In this document: positions 1-12,726 of the stretch, in pieces
Layout of the letters: each line of letters opens with the position of its first letter
Position numbering within the stretch: the first letter of the stretch is position 1
NCBI RefSeq assembly: GCF_910592395.1
Contig: NC_088323.1
Span: forward strand, 4,340,001-4,404,000
Direction: 5' to 3'
Length of the DNA stretch: 64,000 nucleotides
Origin: Lineus longissimus
Taxonomy: Eukaryota; Nemertea; Pilidiophora; Heteronemertea; Lineidae
The notes under the pieces: model-generated
Told to the model about the DNA's origin: nothing
The model's input: only the letters and a program-made list of their open reading frames with translations
Databases searched by the model: none
Program-made: the position numbers and the translations under genes

Positions 1-1485
1 GTGAGGTTTGTCGGAGTATGTCTCAGTACTACACTAACCCTGAATTCTCGGCGCAGTACCAAAATTCACCACTTTCTCTTCTGAAGACGCACGTCTCAGA
101 ACTGAAAGGACCCGGTGTGAAAGTAAATGTCACCCGGCAAAGTAGTCCTACTGAATAGTTAGATAATCATTCAGGAATTAATAGCAATACCAGGAGGGAC
201 CACCCCCGCCCCCTCCCAATCTTTTTTCACGGCCTGTGTAGAAGTTTGAAATGTCCTAATGATAGAATGTCGGGGGAACAAAGTATTCTATATTCTAGCG
301 TGACATTGTCTACTTCTGCACCAGAAAGTTCAACCAGAATGCTCAGTAGATTTGCTCAGTGGAAGACTATACCGACAGAGAGATGCCTGAATTTTATGCG
401 GGATATTGATTATTATATGTCTATCAGGATCCCAAAACACTCATGATAAATTCATCCACCTATCGCGTGTGATTGAGTGCCAGATGTTTGACTCCAGATC
501 AAGCAATACGTACACGTCAAATGATGTATGTACATATGATACTGAAACAATTAATATGTCACACGTAAGCCCTCTGTATTGTATTTATAAATACCATATG
601 CACTGGGAACGTGATAGACTTAATCGAAAATAGAAGAAATGGAATGAAGAGGCAAAGTTTGGTTTTTCTCTTGTCAACCCGAACGGTGTAAACAACCGAG
701 GACCTAGAGTGATCAGTTACTTCCAGCCATAAGTTAACGGTATAACACATCCTGAGAGTGTCAGGTGTTCTTAGCGCTAGATCCTACGTCCCGCACACAA
801 ACCCCTGAGGTCATTCGCGGCGATTTGTGGAGTGCCCAGCGCAGCAGCGAAAGCGCCCAAAAAGGAGTCTGCTCACAAGTCGTGTAAGAGAATGTTTCAA
901 ATAAGGAAAACATCCGGGACTTTCCTCGGCATCGGCCTTGTAACGCGCATTTCTATTGGTCGGCTATCTATATCGACCTGGGTGTTCCCCGAGAAATTCG
1001 GGCTGTTCTCGCAAGTGACCTTTCCCTCCGCAAATTGAGAAACTGTCATTATATACGCTCTTAACAGCGTTTATCAACTGTTTTTTACTTACAATGAGAT
1101 AACAATAACGGAGTAACAGAAAACCAATACATTTTATTTTCTTACAAAAATCGTGAATAATTAATCAAGAAGAATATCTTATACAGTTGGTATGCACAAC
1201 TGATATACCAGCCTTCTAACTTCCCTGAACGCCGCGAATGACCTTAGGAGTTTTTGTGGTGAGAGAGCAACGAATCCTAAAATTTCTGATATTCTCAGGA
1301 TGGTATAACATGTATTTAAGCGTGAGATGGATTGATAAAGTGATACATGTATGCTGGGTTTTTGCATTTACGTTCAACCAAGAGTGGTTGCACTCAAGTT
1401 GAGAAGGCCCCCTCACAGTGAGCCTCTGCATGTATCAGCGGTGTATATACTGCAGAGGTCTTGACAATTAATCGACCAACGTACG
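1..1485. other. Intergenic, no supported gene
   Basis: No open frame here matches a family I recognise, and none joins by good splice sites to the CD-MPR-like gene that ends at 1486. The minus strand at about 870-1040 has a short open frame with one Cys, but no convincing acceptor, so I leave it unannotated. Confidence 0.4.
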
Positions 1486-4400
1486 TTATAGTTTGCTATA
1501 TTCGCCGCCTTTTCTGCAAGGTGATATAATGAAACAAGTTCCATCTTTTATCAAAGCCGGAAAATCCTTCCAGAAAGTCTGGTTTGGGAACAGCTCGAAT
1601 CCACTGGCGCCCACCCGGAACTTCATGAAGAGGATTCCACCTACGATGTATACAACGATGAAGACGACGAGCCTGCAATAAAGTGAAGGGAATTAGGAAC
1701 GTGACACCAAACGATCGCGTTGAAGCAGAAGCATATATTTTTATGTATTTTTATGTGCATAAAAAAGCTTCCCAGGGTACTGGCACATTTGCCCTGCGGT
1801 AACCTGATGACCTGATCAAGTCGCCCCCGCCGCTCGATTTTGCCCAAATTGGTAAATAAAGTCGCCATTTGTTTTACAATTGCCAACTACTGCAAATGTA
1901 AATGCCGTATTCAAGGAAGGTCGTGTCCAATATTTTGCCGTTATTTCTTCATGACTGACTCGTGGGGAGTGACATGAAAGTGGCGTGCTCGTACAGTACA
2001 TCACTTACAAAATGCATAGAACTGAGCCAACACTCAGACCCCCTCCTTCTCCTTCTCCTGGTCTGCAAGCCTGAGGTGTGTTCAAAGTGTAATCCTGAAA
2101 CGAGATTTTATGCCGCAAAATTTTCGCGCCTTTTCCTTTCTGGTTGAGTGGTGTTTTGAGTGCATTACACCACTCTATAATTCGATTTGGAAAATATCGT
2201 CCGGGTCTCTCGTCACTGGAAATCGATTTCCAACGTTAGCACGGTCAATCCATTCGACATCGTGGTCAGTGTATGTGGCTTACTTCTTTTTCTCCAATAA
2301 TATGGAGGTTAGTAATACAAAATGCCGCTGTTCGGAAGTGACCGGAAGTGACGTAGTCTCTGGTTCAAAAAGTAGTGCAAACGTTTCCTCATAATCAATG
2401 ATGGCCCATGATAGAATCTATGACTATCACCAACCATATGTTACATCCGATCTCGCATCATACATTCCGTGAAGGGCCATATAGCTCACGTATACGATAG
2501 CCCATGAGATTCTAAGATGGAAATTCTTGTTCCATCATAGATTCTGTGAGTATTACTTTTACTTTTTTTATAGTCTTCTATGATGGGCCATCCTGGTCTA
2601 TGATGATTATCCGGCGTAATAGATTCTATGACGAAAAGCTTTGCCTGTGTAAAGAATGTAAGAGTTCATGATATTTTATTGTATTCGTAGACGACTTACG
2701 TATCTGCTTGGGTTTGAACCCATTTGCTCCCCCTTGACTTCAAACGAATTGCTGCCTGCACAAACAAGATCGACATAGGTTTCTCTGCAACAAAAAATAT
2801 CATAGGTTACTGTTTTCAAACAATATTGCACTGATTACTGCTTAGTATAGTACATCATTTGTATTTCCGGTGTGCAAGGGATAGTAGTCCTATGGTTGAT
2901 AGTCCGTGTAACAATAGCCCGCATTGCTAAATGTTTTGGTTAGGGTTAGCGGTACAATAGATCATGCTGCTTAATTGGTCAAATACAATGCTACCGGACT
3001 ATGACTCCAGGGGGACTATATCCGCTGTCACACCGGCACTGTCATTTCCTATTCATTAGCAGACCCATCTAAAAATGAAATGAATGCCCATTCAAAACCT
3101 GGGAGGATGTTCTCTGGAAAACATAGAACAGACCCCACTCCTGAAATTGGCGTCCACTTTAGTTTTTCTAATTGCTTTAGGATTTCAAGTTCTGGCAGAA
3201 ATGGTTGTGCCTATGGTCAACCCATAAATATCAATAAGAATGTATAACCAGTGACGGTAACCATCGGTATTGGTAGCCATCCTACTATAGCCGCATCAAT
3301 ATGTTGTTATCAAGACTGCTGGGAATTTCTTTTGAGAATAACGCGTCACGAGTCCGATCATAGTGTGACCGTATTTTGCCTGCTTCTGTCAGCCCTTACA
3401 AAACATTGACCCCTCCCACATGTCGCTGACCGTCGGATGCAGAACGATAAACCACCAATGAGTTTGAAAAACGTACCTTAATGTAAAAGTCGCATCGTCT
3501 AAATATCTGAGCATGGTCTTCCCATCCTCCTCCCAGAACTCGGCAGACTCCTGCTTGCCAGCATTTTGTTGATCACTATTAGTAGTATCGACCTGGCAGG
3601 ACTGGAAAAAGAAGGTTCGGAAACTCGCACAGTCTGGCAATTGCAGATTGATCAATGTGATAATAGATGAATAGTCGATCCGTCCGGCATTTTGCTGTGA
3701 ACAGAGAAATAGTGGTACTGGGTCTGCCTTTCCGACACAGACACCTTCATCAAATAGCTCGGACACAATTCAAGCATATCCTGGCCACTTGCACGAAAAC
3801 TTCCTGTACAACAGTCGGGTCTGTCCCACGGTGTTACCTGTACAAAAGTAGGATTTGTCCCACAGTGTTACCGGAACAAAAGTCGGGTCTGTCCCACAGT
3901 GTTACCTGTACAAATGTAGGATTTGTCCCACAGTGTTACCGGTACAACAGTCGGGTCTGTCCCACGGTGTTACCTGTACAAAAGTAGGATTTGTCCCACA
4001 GTGTTACCGGTACAAAAGTCGGGTGCCCACAGTGTAGTTTAGTATGAAATTTTGGTAGAGGTTTTCCGATACGGATCGTATACTTACTGCCACTCCTTTG
4101 CAGGGAGAATACATTTCATTTGAATAGTCAAACGAGTAACATGGTTTATAGGAGTAGACAAAGTTTGCCGCGCTCTGCGTTGGTTTTTTGTCTTTGTACC
4201 TGTAGGAGAAGGCGTATTGCTGCATTATAGATATGATTAAAACAGAAAGCTCGGTTAGATTGGGTTCTTTATATCGTTGAGGTATGATTCGGGGAGAGAG
4301 GAGAGAAATCAAGCAGCCGTATCGCAGAAAATTAGGTTTTGATTGGCGCAATGGTCAATACCCAATAATGATCAACCCGATCTTTCCTTTCGTCATTTTT

Positions 4401-4978
4401 TAAATACGGGTGCGACAGAAATTATCCCAGACCCACTTGTCCGGACCAGGGTTCTGTTGAAGCTATCATAACCTTTGGCCATCTTCTCAAACGAAAGGGT
4501 AAAACGATTACTCCGGGGTCTAAATCTATATCAAGCGTCTCGAGATTCCTTGGAGAACCGCATAAGAGGCCGGTTTGAAGAAAACGTGCAACATTTGTAA
4601 GTTTTGTTCCCGGCCGACGCCAGGATTTCTGAAGCTGGCGCCGTTTTGATAAAAGACAATTCAGGGACTATCCACTTCCTCGAAAAAAATTTCCAGCTCC
4701 AAGGCTTTTCTCGGACACTTTCCACGATATTTCCCACAGCAGTGCCCGCGCGGACCTTCGTCTCCCGGGCCGACCCCTCCCCTCCGCCTTCTCGCCTTTC
4801 GGTGTCTATCTCATACTCACATTGGTGCATGATCGTCAACCAGTCCCTCCATCTTTGATAAGTCCATAGTAAATCCATCGAAGGTACACGCACAGGGCCC
4901 ATTCTTCACACACGTGGACTTCTGACCTGCCCCTGCGGCCACTGCAAGAAGCGCAGAAACAAGGACGACCGAGATCAT
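1486..4978 (-). CDS. M6PR: CD-MPR-like membrane receptor, copy 1 (6 exons, 250 aa)
   Basis: Exons in transcript order are 4978-4821, 4199-4088, 3601-3477, 2784-2700, 2094-2009 and 1672-1486; all have GT-AG sites and the phases (2,0,2,0,2) join without a break. Exon 1 encodes a signal peptide (about residues 1-17) and a Cys motif of the form CxxxGPCxCTF. Exon 2 has YxxCxxF-like strands and CKGVA; exon 3 starts SCQ; exons 4 and 5 carry further MRH-type cysteines (DLVC, TPQAC). Exon 6 encodes a transmembrane helix and then a tail with VGA-(6 aa)-PNQTFWKDFP and IKDGTC, which closely matches the vertebrate CD-MPR tail (VGAKG..FP..AFWQDL..DGC). The protein ends in GEYSKL, a YxxPhi sorting signal. 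The family carries lysosomal enzymes between Golgi and endosomes; ligand binding here is inferred only. Copy 2 is its divergent neighbour. Confidence 0.88.
2395..2640. repeat. Hairpin-rich repeat in intron 4 of CD-MPR-like copy 1
   Basis: Variants of ATAGAATCTATGA and ATGGGCCAT recur several times in both orientations, so the segment can fold into nested stems. It lies wholly between exon 5 (2009-2094) and exon 4 (2700-2784). It is probably a decayed foldback element; no target-site duplication is clear. Confidence 0.45.
2867..3036. mobile_element. MITE, CCGGTGTG family, copy A
   Basis: This 170-bp element starts CCGGTGTG and ends CACACCGG, with imperfect terminal inverted repeats of about 24 bp. 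A nearly identical copy is at 9673-9841. It has no coding capacity, so it would be non-autonomous. Flanks show no convincing target-site duplication. It sits in intron 3 of CD-MPR-like copy 1. Confidence 0.75.
3813..4035. repeat. 34-bp minisatellite, about six units
   Basis: Units begin TGTCCCAC(A/G)GTGTTACC and repeat every 34 bp. Two unit types alternate (ending AAAAGTAGGATT or AAAAGTCGGGTC), giving a 68-bp higher-order period. The array is inside intron 2 of CD-MPR-like copy 1 (3602-4087). Long open frames across it are a by-product of the repeat and are not genes. Confidence 0.9.
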
Positions 4979-6220
4979 AATGAGGGTTAGAGCTCCTACG
5001 GCAGAAGAAGATGGTGTTGGATTGGGGTTTCTCTTTGACAAGATGTGATAAGGCAAGATATGCAAGTGATATTTAGTGCATGTCACCTGAATATGTAGGC
5101 TACAGTGTACATCAACATGTTCATAGAAGAATAGAAACTTGAAAAATACTATTACACGATACCGGTGCATGTGACTAACTGATCAAGGTTAGCCGGTTAA
5201 TGGGCAAAATCGATCTTCTTGAAGTGATATTATCTTTAAAACTCCTCTCATTTGCTGATTCAACATCGATGAATTTATAGATATTTTCAAATAGATGTCT
5301 TGTGACTTTCATTTGTATATGAAGTGGCAATTAAAGAGTCCTCTTCACTTCACCCGAACCGACCCAGTCTTATCTTGAACTAATCAAAATACAATGCGTC
5401 CGTGGGCGGCGGCCCATGTTGGTCCTTGATGCTATGTTGGTCCCGCGTAAAATGTCAATAGTTTCCCAACCATTCCAGGCGCCTGGTGCCTAGTTTTGAA
5501 ACTAATTTAACTTGGCTTCAACGTTGGGACCAACTTAGACCCCCTTCAAAGCCCTTCATGCCTCCCTCCCCTATCGATGGAATCTTGAACCAACATGAAA
5601 CAACTCACATGACTGAAGTTCCTTCCAAAACGATTATGGCGCCCCTCTTGGTCAACCTGGTGCAGATGGTGTATTTTCGCGAAAAGAAAGGTTAGCCTAC
5701 AAAATCACCATACATGAAGCATAATCTTTTTATGTAAACAATGGCAGATTTAAGGGGTAATTTCATTCATTAATACTTATAAATGTCACCAGTAAGACAA
5801 TTTGATAATGTAAATGATAGAAAACAACACACTTGACATTCTTATTAATCTTATCAGAAAAAAAGCCCCGATAAAGCTTTGTCAGTCATCAACGTACAGA
5901 GGGCCTAGACCTATAAAGAGTCCAATCGTCCAAAGATCATCCACATGACTCTTGCAAGTTTTCATGAGTTTCCAAATTTCTAATTTTATGGAGTGTGCAA
6001 TAAACTGTGGTAATCTACATGTATATGCAGCTGGAACTTTTACTTTAATGGCCTTAATAGAATAGAGACTCTTTTGATTTTCTGCCGCATATGATCTCAA
6101 GGAAATTATCAGAAGGTGCCAGAGGTCAGCCGGTCACAAACCAGAGGATATACTGTTATGACAATCTCAGTGCACTGCGCCGGGCAGAATATTCGACAGA
6201 CATTTAGTTTTGAGATAAAG
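4979..6220. promoter_or_regulatory. Shared upstream region of two divergent CD-MPR-like genes
   Basis: About 1.24 kb separates the start codons of copy 1 (minus) and copy 2 (plus). No coding exon is supported. The region should hold both promoters and 5' untranslated exons. I see no strong core-promoter match. Confidence 0.45.
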
Positions 6221-9200
6221 ATGCACGTTCTGGTGACAATAGTCTCGTTGCTTTTCGTCGCCGTTACTCAAGGGCAAAAATCATCGTGCACCCAGGACGG
6301 CCCTTGCAAATGCACCTTCTCTGATGGTACCATAGATCTGACGCCATTGACGCCAAGTGGTACCGCCCCGAAGTAGGTATTTATTTCTACTTTTCCTTCG
6401 CTCATTTTGTTTCTAAGATGGAAAACATCACGTTTCCGTTCATTTCTTCTGTGTAGAAATATTGAATTCATCATCAAGAGAGCGGTATGAAAAAAACTTC
6501 TACTTGCGACTGTCCTTTGGTCTCTGTCGCTATTCCTGAATCTGTCATAAAGCAATAGGGCGGTTGTTTTTCTCTGGGGGCAGAATTTTCTATTACACCG
6601 AAATTGGGGTATATGTGCGATTTCTCTCTGACTTTCAGATGGAAAGACATAGCGCCGACTGGTGGTGGTGATTACGTCTACTCGTTCAACCCGTGTAAGG
6701 ATTTCACCGAGACCGATCCCTCAGCGATTGTTGATGACTGCAAAGGAGTGGCGGTTAGTATAACTATAAATAAGACATTTCATCAGCTGCTGACATGAGT
6801 ACGGCGTCTCTTCATTTCGGGCACAGTTTTAATACATATGTGTGTGATAGCACTGTGTTTTAATCATTCATTATAACATATTAGCAGGTGATAAGCTTTG
6901 TACGAAGTACATGTACATTCGTTAATCATACGGTATTCGATATTGCATGGAAATTTAAAGGCAACCGTGTCCTATTTCTACAGTCTTGCCAAAAGGGGAA
7001 CTACTTCTCAGCCTACTACAGCTGCGGTAGGCAAAGCAGTGCAACATTCATTGAAGCTGGTGGGAAAATCAAACTTCAATTCAAGGAGACCACCACCACG
7101 CCAGAAAGGTAAGAAATCTTATAATACTGATAAAATTTGAAATATCCGAACAATGTCCAACAAAGCAAAATCCTATTATCAGTTCATCATTTGATTCGAG
7201 AAGATCTGATCACGACAATGCAGACATCCATTTTCGATGTTGTAGTTGGTATGGTGGCCGGTGCTGCTGTCTGGCGAAGTGGAAAAATCAAGGTCTGACA
7301 CTTCTGCAGTCAAGAGTGCGATTCCCGCTCGGACTCCGCATATGTCATGTGTGGTAGAGGGGAGAACCCGACTCTTCGACAAACATAGGCCTCTTCCTGC
7401 CTAAAGTACCAATAACAGGACAAGTTTTAGCTGACAACTGTGTTTGAATGTTGCCACCTAGATCTGGAAGATTCTCCCTCCTACGTCATTTCCTCTTGGC
7501 ATTACCTAATATTTCCCTTGGGATCGCTTTTCAGGCATACGGAAGTAACGTTAGTATGCTCTACCTCGGAGAGCTTTGTGGTAAACGGAGAAAAATCGGG
7601 TTCAAGTCCGCCGTTATTTGTGAGTATCATCAATGTTTGGTTTGAATATTGGGGTGGAGCTAAAATGTTTGCCAAAACCTCGACTGCGCCTTGGTGTACA
7701 TTTTAGCTCCTACCTCGAGGTTTGGGTGTGACAACCAATGCCTCAAGTTGGGTATCAATTCCATCAATCATACGTTCAGACCGATGATGATGACGAGATT
7801 TTTTTTTTCTTCCAGGAGTACACCTTGTCTTCGCCGCATGCCTGCAAGGGTGGTGGTGGTGGCGGTGGGGGATCTGGAGCGATTAGCGTGGGGACTGTCT
7901 TATGTATTGTGTGAGTTACAGCTTATTTGTAAAATCACCATTTCTGTTCGTTTTGGTTTTTCGTCGTTGTTGAAGAAACATCTTTATTTTTTAATCGAGT
8001 CTGATGCAAGTAAAAGGTTGGGTGTACGACTCAAAAGAACTGATTTAATTGTGCATGGCCTATGGCAAACTTCGAGTTACATTTGAACCTTCCGTCCACC
8101 ATATCGAATTAAGGCTTTAATCCTTGTCGGATGCGTATGGGATATATTAATGAAAATCAAATCTAGGCCTACGTGTACTAGTAATGTCTTCGTGAGGTCA
8201 GCAAATTTGGCTTACAATGAATATGCTATTAATGTCGCCACGGCCAACAAGATGTTTGTACAGAAACTAGATTTTGTTGTCCTAAAAACACGTTTTTTTC
8301 TGTGACGTCTGCTAGCTACGCCCCTTAGATCTGGGAAAATATAGGACACATTTTTGCATCATGCGTTTCATACTTTCAGCCTGCTAGTGGTTATTCTTGT
8401 CTATGTCATCGGTGGTGTGACCTTCATGGCTGCAGTGAAGAAGGTTCGAGGTCCTGAGATGATTCCGAATGTCTCCTTCTGGAAAGCTCTGCCGGGTTAC
8501 GTAAGGGTGGGTATGATCCATCAATTTAGCTTTGAAATTCGTCCTTCGGCAAATGAGCGCCTCTTGCGGCGAAGTGGCCGGGTTTGACGTGATGTCGAAA
8601 ACACCCATAAGCCGGCCAATTTGTTTCTTCAAAAACAGAGCTCCATCAGATGAGAATTCGTCATTCCTACCTTGATCATCAACACTGGCACGCGAAACGG
8701 TTTTACAGTATATACTTATCTACTATCAATCCTTATTCTGCGTTTCTATGTCCTTTATAAGCTGCCACAATGTAATTAAAACGTGGATTCTCACAAAAAA
8801 AGAGTGGAAACCAGCAAAGGCAACGTTTTTTAAAAATCAACTATAATTTATTGCTGTCAAGTCCTCCATCAAAGTGGCAACCACACAAACAATTCTCAAC
8901 GAATTCCACATCATGGCGATCTGAAGCTTGTGTGAAATAAAAATGTCGCTCTATTTCACACAAGGTTCACATCACCAAAGCCTGGATATTACTGGCGAAG
9001 AAAATCTCCACTCTGTCATGAAAACCTCTGTGGTTCAACGGTTAGAATGCTGGACGTTACGAGTTCGACTCTCCGTGTATCCACAACATTTTTTTCTCTT
9101 CTTTCATTTTTTTTATTCATTCATGTACATATAGTATTATAAGTATTATCATCATCATTATTATCAATATCGTTTTTATCTTGAAAACCCCTGAACCCGA

Positions 9201-9425
9201 ACTTTACAAACTCAAGTATACACTGATTTTCAGACTTCAACGAAGATCTCACCAGCACTGAATATATTTGTAGAATTTCCTAGACATGTCCAAAACCAGC
9301 CAACAACACTAGCGGAAATCGTTATGTATGATCTGCACTCTGATTCTATTTCTGTACATTTTCAGGATGGTTGCTGCTTCTCAGTATCTCCCATCACGAA
9401 AAAATCGGACTACGGGAAGATTTAG
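6221..9425 (+). CDS. M6PR: CD-MPR-like membrane receptor, copy 2 (7 exons, 252 aa)
   Basis: Exons are 6221-6372, 6639-6753, 6984-7108, 7535-7619, 7816-7910, 8380-8506 and 9366-9425; phases match copy 1. Exon 1 encodes a signal peptide ending near VTQG and the motif CTQDGPCKCTF. Exon 3 starts SCQKGN; exon 4 carries TLVC; exon 5 has a run of eight glycines after SPHAC. Exon 6 encodes the transmembrane helix (LLVVILVYVIGG) and a juxtamembrane IPNVSFWKALP segment typical of CD-MPR. Exon 7 gives DGCCFSVSP and the C-terminus SDYGKI, a YxxPhi signal. Copies 1 and 3 encode the last two exons as one 187-nt exon, while here they are split 127+60 by an 859-bp intron. The donor after VR (GTGGGT at 8507) is chosen because it keeps alignment with the paralogues. 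Confidence 0.87.
9026..9088 (+). pseudogene. Truncated tRNA-like sequence (possible SINE head)
   Basis: TGGTTCAACGGTTAGAATGC resembles a tRNA A box/D arm and GAGTTCGACTC a B box/T arm, but the spacing is too short for an anticodon arm plus variable loop. It is probably a deleted tRNA copy or the pol III head of a SINE. It lies in the last intron of CD-MPR-like copy 2. Confidence 0.35.
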
Positions 9426-12400
9426 AATTTGGTCTTTGGTGTACGCAAGACATCGCCAACACAAGCATTCACCACAACTTGTCAACATCAATGATGTTTA
9501 TATTCGACGGATCAAAAATATTATAAATTTTTGATACGATGTATTAGGGAGGGATTAAATTGGTATATTCGAAAGTTGTCTATTGTAGTTTTCTCTATTC
9601 AGCTCTAAACACATAATGTGCATAACAGAAATTGTCCTCAGGAAACTCCCCAGGGACATTTAAACAGTTACACCGGTGTGCAAGGGATAGTAGTCCTAGG
9701 CTGATAGTCCGTGTAACAATAGCCCGCATTGCTAAATGTTTTGGTTAGGGTTAGCAGTACAATAGATCATGCTGCTTAATTGGTCAAATACAATGCTACC
9801 GGACTATGACTCCAGGGGGACTATATCCGCTGTCACACCGGATTCAGGAGATCGGTAAGAAGCGGCAACCAAGGTCTACATATGCCTGACCGGATGCAAA
9901 ACTTCTGTCAACGGTTGTGTTGCTTTAAAGTCCAGTTTAAAGGAGTATTGATCAATGGTCTGTGTATGTAGCTATGTAGCTGAGCGTATAGATGGCAGTA
10001 AAAATTCTGAATGCACATTGACTAACGAGAAAGAGGTGGCATGTGATTTTGAAGACGGACATATTGCATGGCCAGCTGTCAGACATGTAACAAAAAAGAT
10101 ACTGCACCAGGAGTCAATGTGATCGATATAAACGATAACAGATATGCTAGTTACGTTTGCAATGAAATTCTATACGTAACATGCAAATACATGTATAGGG
10201 TAATATACCTGCCAACTGACGGTAATAATATCGACAATCGGCAATTCATCTCTAGTAATCTGTTTATTTGTAAGCCTCTGAACGGGAATTAGGTCATCCA
10301 TAATTCAAATGACGAAACTTTGGTTAGTCTTCAATGAGCATAAATTCGTTAAGTAGCACTTCATTTTTTTATTCCAACATGAATGGTGTCAGACGTATAT
10401 CACGCCGGTGCCATTTACATATTGAATGCACAATGGCACTAACCACTGGCGAGATCTGTAGCTGCTGGGTATCTCGCCTTAGAATGACGCAGCACACCTA
10501 GCATACCTAGCGTACCCACTTCCCTCCACTGTACACCCGACATTACAAAACTCTGTAGACTATAGTGTTGGCTTAGCCCCCCCCCCCCCCCCCCCAACGT
10601 TTTAACTCCTGGATCCGTGTTGCATACCGTACTTAATTAATTTTACACAATAGCACGGGCTCTGGGTATATCAAGATCTAGAGCAGTCGTTCATCATGAC
10701 AAGCAAAAAAACATTGAGGTGGATGCCGGTATTTTCAGGTCGAGGGTAATAGAACGTTTACATCTGATATAAAACTCATTGTTGCGCATCAAATGGAAAA
10801 ACCTGAGCCACTGATATCCAGCGATATATCACGGCAGTATTGTCCTCGTGCTATATTCACTCGGGGCGAGCTGCATTGTGCGTCAGTTGAAAACAACGAC
10901 ACAGGGGAAGAAGAAGCGATTGATCCTCTAGTGTCAGCGGAAAGTTCGCTAGTCTACATGTATGGTGAAGTACGCTCAGTATAAAGTATACGCAGGTTAG
11001 TGAACAAATTTTCATGCACAAATCCGGGTATGTCTGATCTGTGATTTCCCAATTCTGCGACCGACTACAAGTACTTCTCGGATATCAGTGTATATTCTGG
11101 CGTTTTCCTTGAATATCAACCCTCATCATACGCGTTAGCTATCTCACCACACACATGATTGATAACACAGAGCATGCACTTGGTGAACGTCCGGTCGACC
11201 CTAAGAATAGCGCGGGATAGTCTGACCATCGAAACTAGGCTATAAATTAGGTTAAATGCCACACATCGCACAGCGGAGTCTATTTCAATGGGTAAATCAA
11301 AGCAAGGATAGCTCCCCTACTACAGCCTCGGTCTCATGAATGTTCGCCTTTACAGGTTCTATATTTGCTATACAGCCTGTGGCGCATGGTACTCTCACCA
11401 AGGTTGGCATCTCGCGATTTCGCATTCCGCATCTCGCGGTTCATAATAAGCCATGACAGATTACGCATTCAAGTGTTAGTTCCACTTGGTGGCGCTTTGT
11501 CGAAACATAATGGAATTGGGTCGTGCTTATCACACGCCAGGGGTGAAGTGACAACCTGAAGCCCCTATACCAACGTTAAAGTGGGACTAGCCATTCTGTG
11601 TTTCACTGAAGCGCGCGGAGCCAGGTGGAATAATTTTCTTACAATGCGTTTAGTGTATCACTTGAATCTTCACACTTGCTGCGAGTGCGTCGAGACTCTG
11701 CGTATATCGACGAGGCGGCTATTCTACCTGTCTGGTTCAATCACCAGCTAGTTGTCTAGGTATCATTGATTTGACCGTTTCCTTGATCCATTCGAATGTA
11801 CATGTGTGGAATGAAAACGTAGGTAAATGCATACCTCCATGGTAAATGCACTGTTCTTTCTGCATCGTTATTTTCGAAAGCATGATTTATTTAAAAAATT
11901 CTCGTTGAGCATGATCGAGATCGATGAGTCATACAGTGATTGCACGCAATGTTCAGTGTAACAGTTGTAATGGGTTTAAAAGTCCTCTAATACATGTATA
12001 GACGGGCATTTCAGTAAATTATCTTGGTGATACTGGATGCATAACCAGGGAGTAATAATAATGCGCCATGATCAGCAGCTGTAAATTCTTGTTTCTATAT
12101 CATATCAATGTATTTGTGCAATACTAATCTGAATGATTTCTATTCTCCAGATGTGGTGATGGACTACATTATACTTGTACAGGGAAAATATGTACCGGTA
12201 AATAAGTTTTTGTCACTGAACATTGAACACTGTAAAATCGCTTGCAGTGACATTCGGTCAACGACTTTAACATAAGGCTGTCGGCTTATTTTTTAAAAGG
12301 GCATTGTGTTTTTTTATTCGCGCCAAAATTTCGGAGCCTAAGGAAAAAGTGCTCTTATTTTGATAAATAAGGTGCGTATTTCACAAAAAACAATTGAATA

Positions 12401-12726
12401 TTCTCGCAAAGGTTCCGCAGTCGTGTGACTTACCATTCATACACTTTCTTTCAGGCACAACTACGGTGAACATGGTGAAAGGATTGAACGACCTTTGGCT
12501 CTGTCGATCCTCGCGCAATAAATGCTCAAAATAAGGACGATAATGCTTTATAGTGAGAAAACAAGCAGGGTGAAAACACATTTGCTGTGTGAGAATTTGA
12601 AGGGGACCGGAGAAAGTGAAGATCGGAACATTTCGTTCGTGCATCACTGAGACAGCAGTTGGCCAATATAAACTTACATGTACAGAATCACCCAATACTC
12701 ATCATTGACTCCAAACACCTTCCAAA
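9426..12726. other. Intergenic, repeats only
   Basis: About 3.3 kb with no supported exon. It holds the second CCGGTGTG element (9673-9841) and a run of 19 C at about 10577-10595. The 3' part should include the promoter and any 5' untranslated exon of the glycosyltransferase that starts at 12727. Confidence 0.5.
9673..9841. mobile_element. MITE, CCGGTGTG family, copy B
   Basis: This 169-bp copy differs from copy A (2867-3036) by only a few bases over its whole length and has the same CCGGTGTG/CACACCGG ends. The flanks differ from those of copy A, which fits dispersed transposition rather than segmental duplication. Confidence 0.75.

Noticed and set aside
832-1038. Plus-strand frame starting MPSAAAKAPKK and the opposing minus frame with VTCEN
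   Set aside because: Neither matches a family I recognise or has convincing splice sites to a neighbour.
3667-4037. Plus-strand open frames over the minisatellite
   Set aside because: They exist only because the 34-bp unit lacks stops in those frames; the stretch is an intron of the minus-strand receptor gene.
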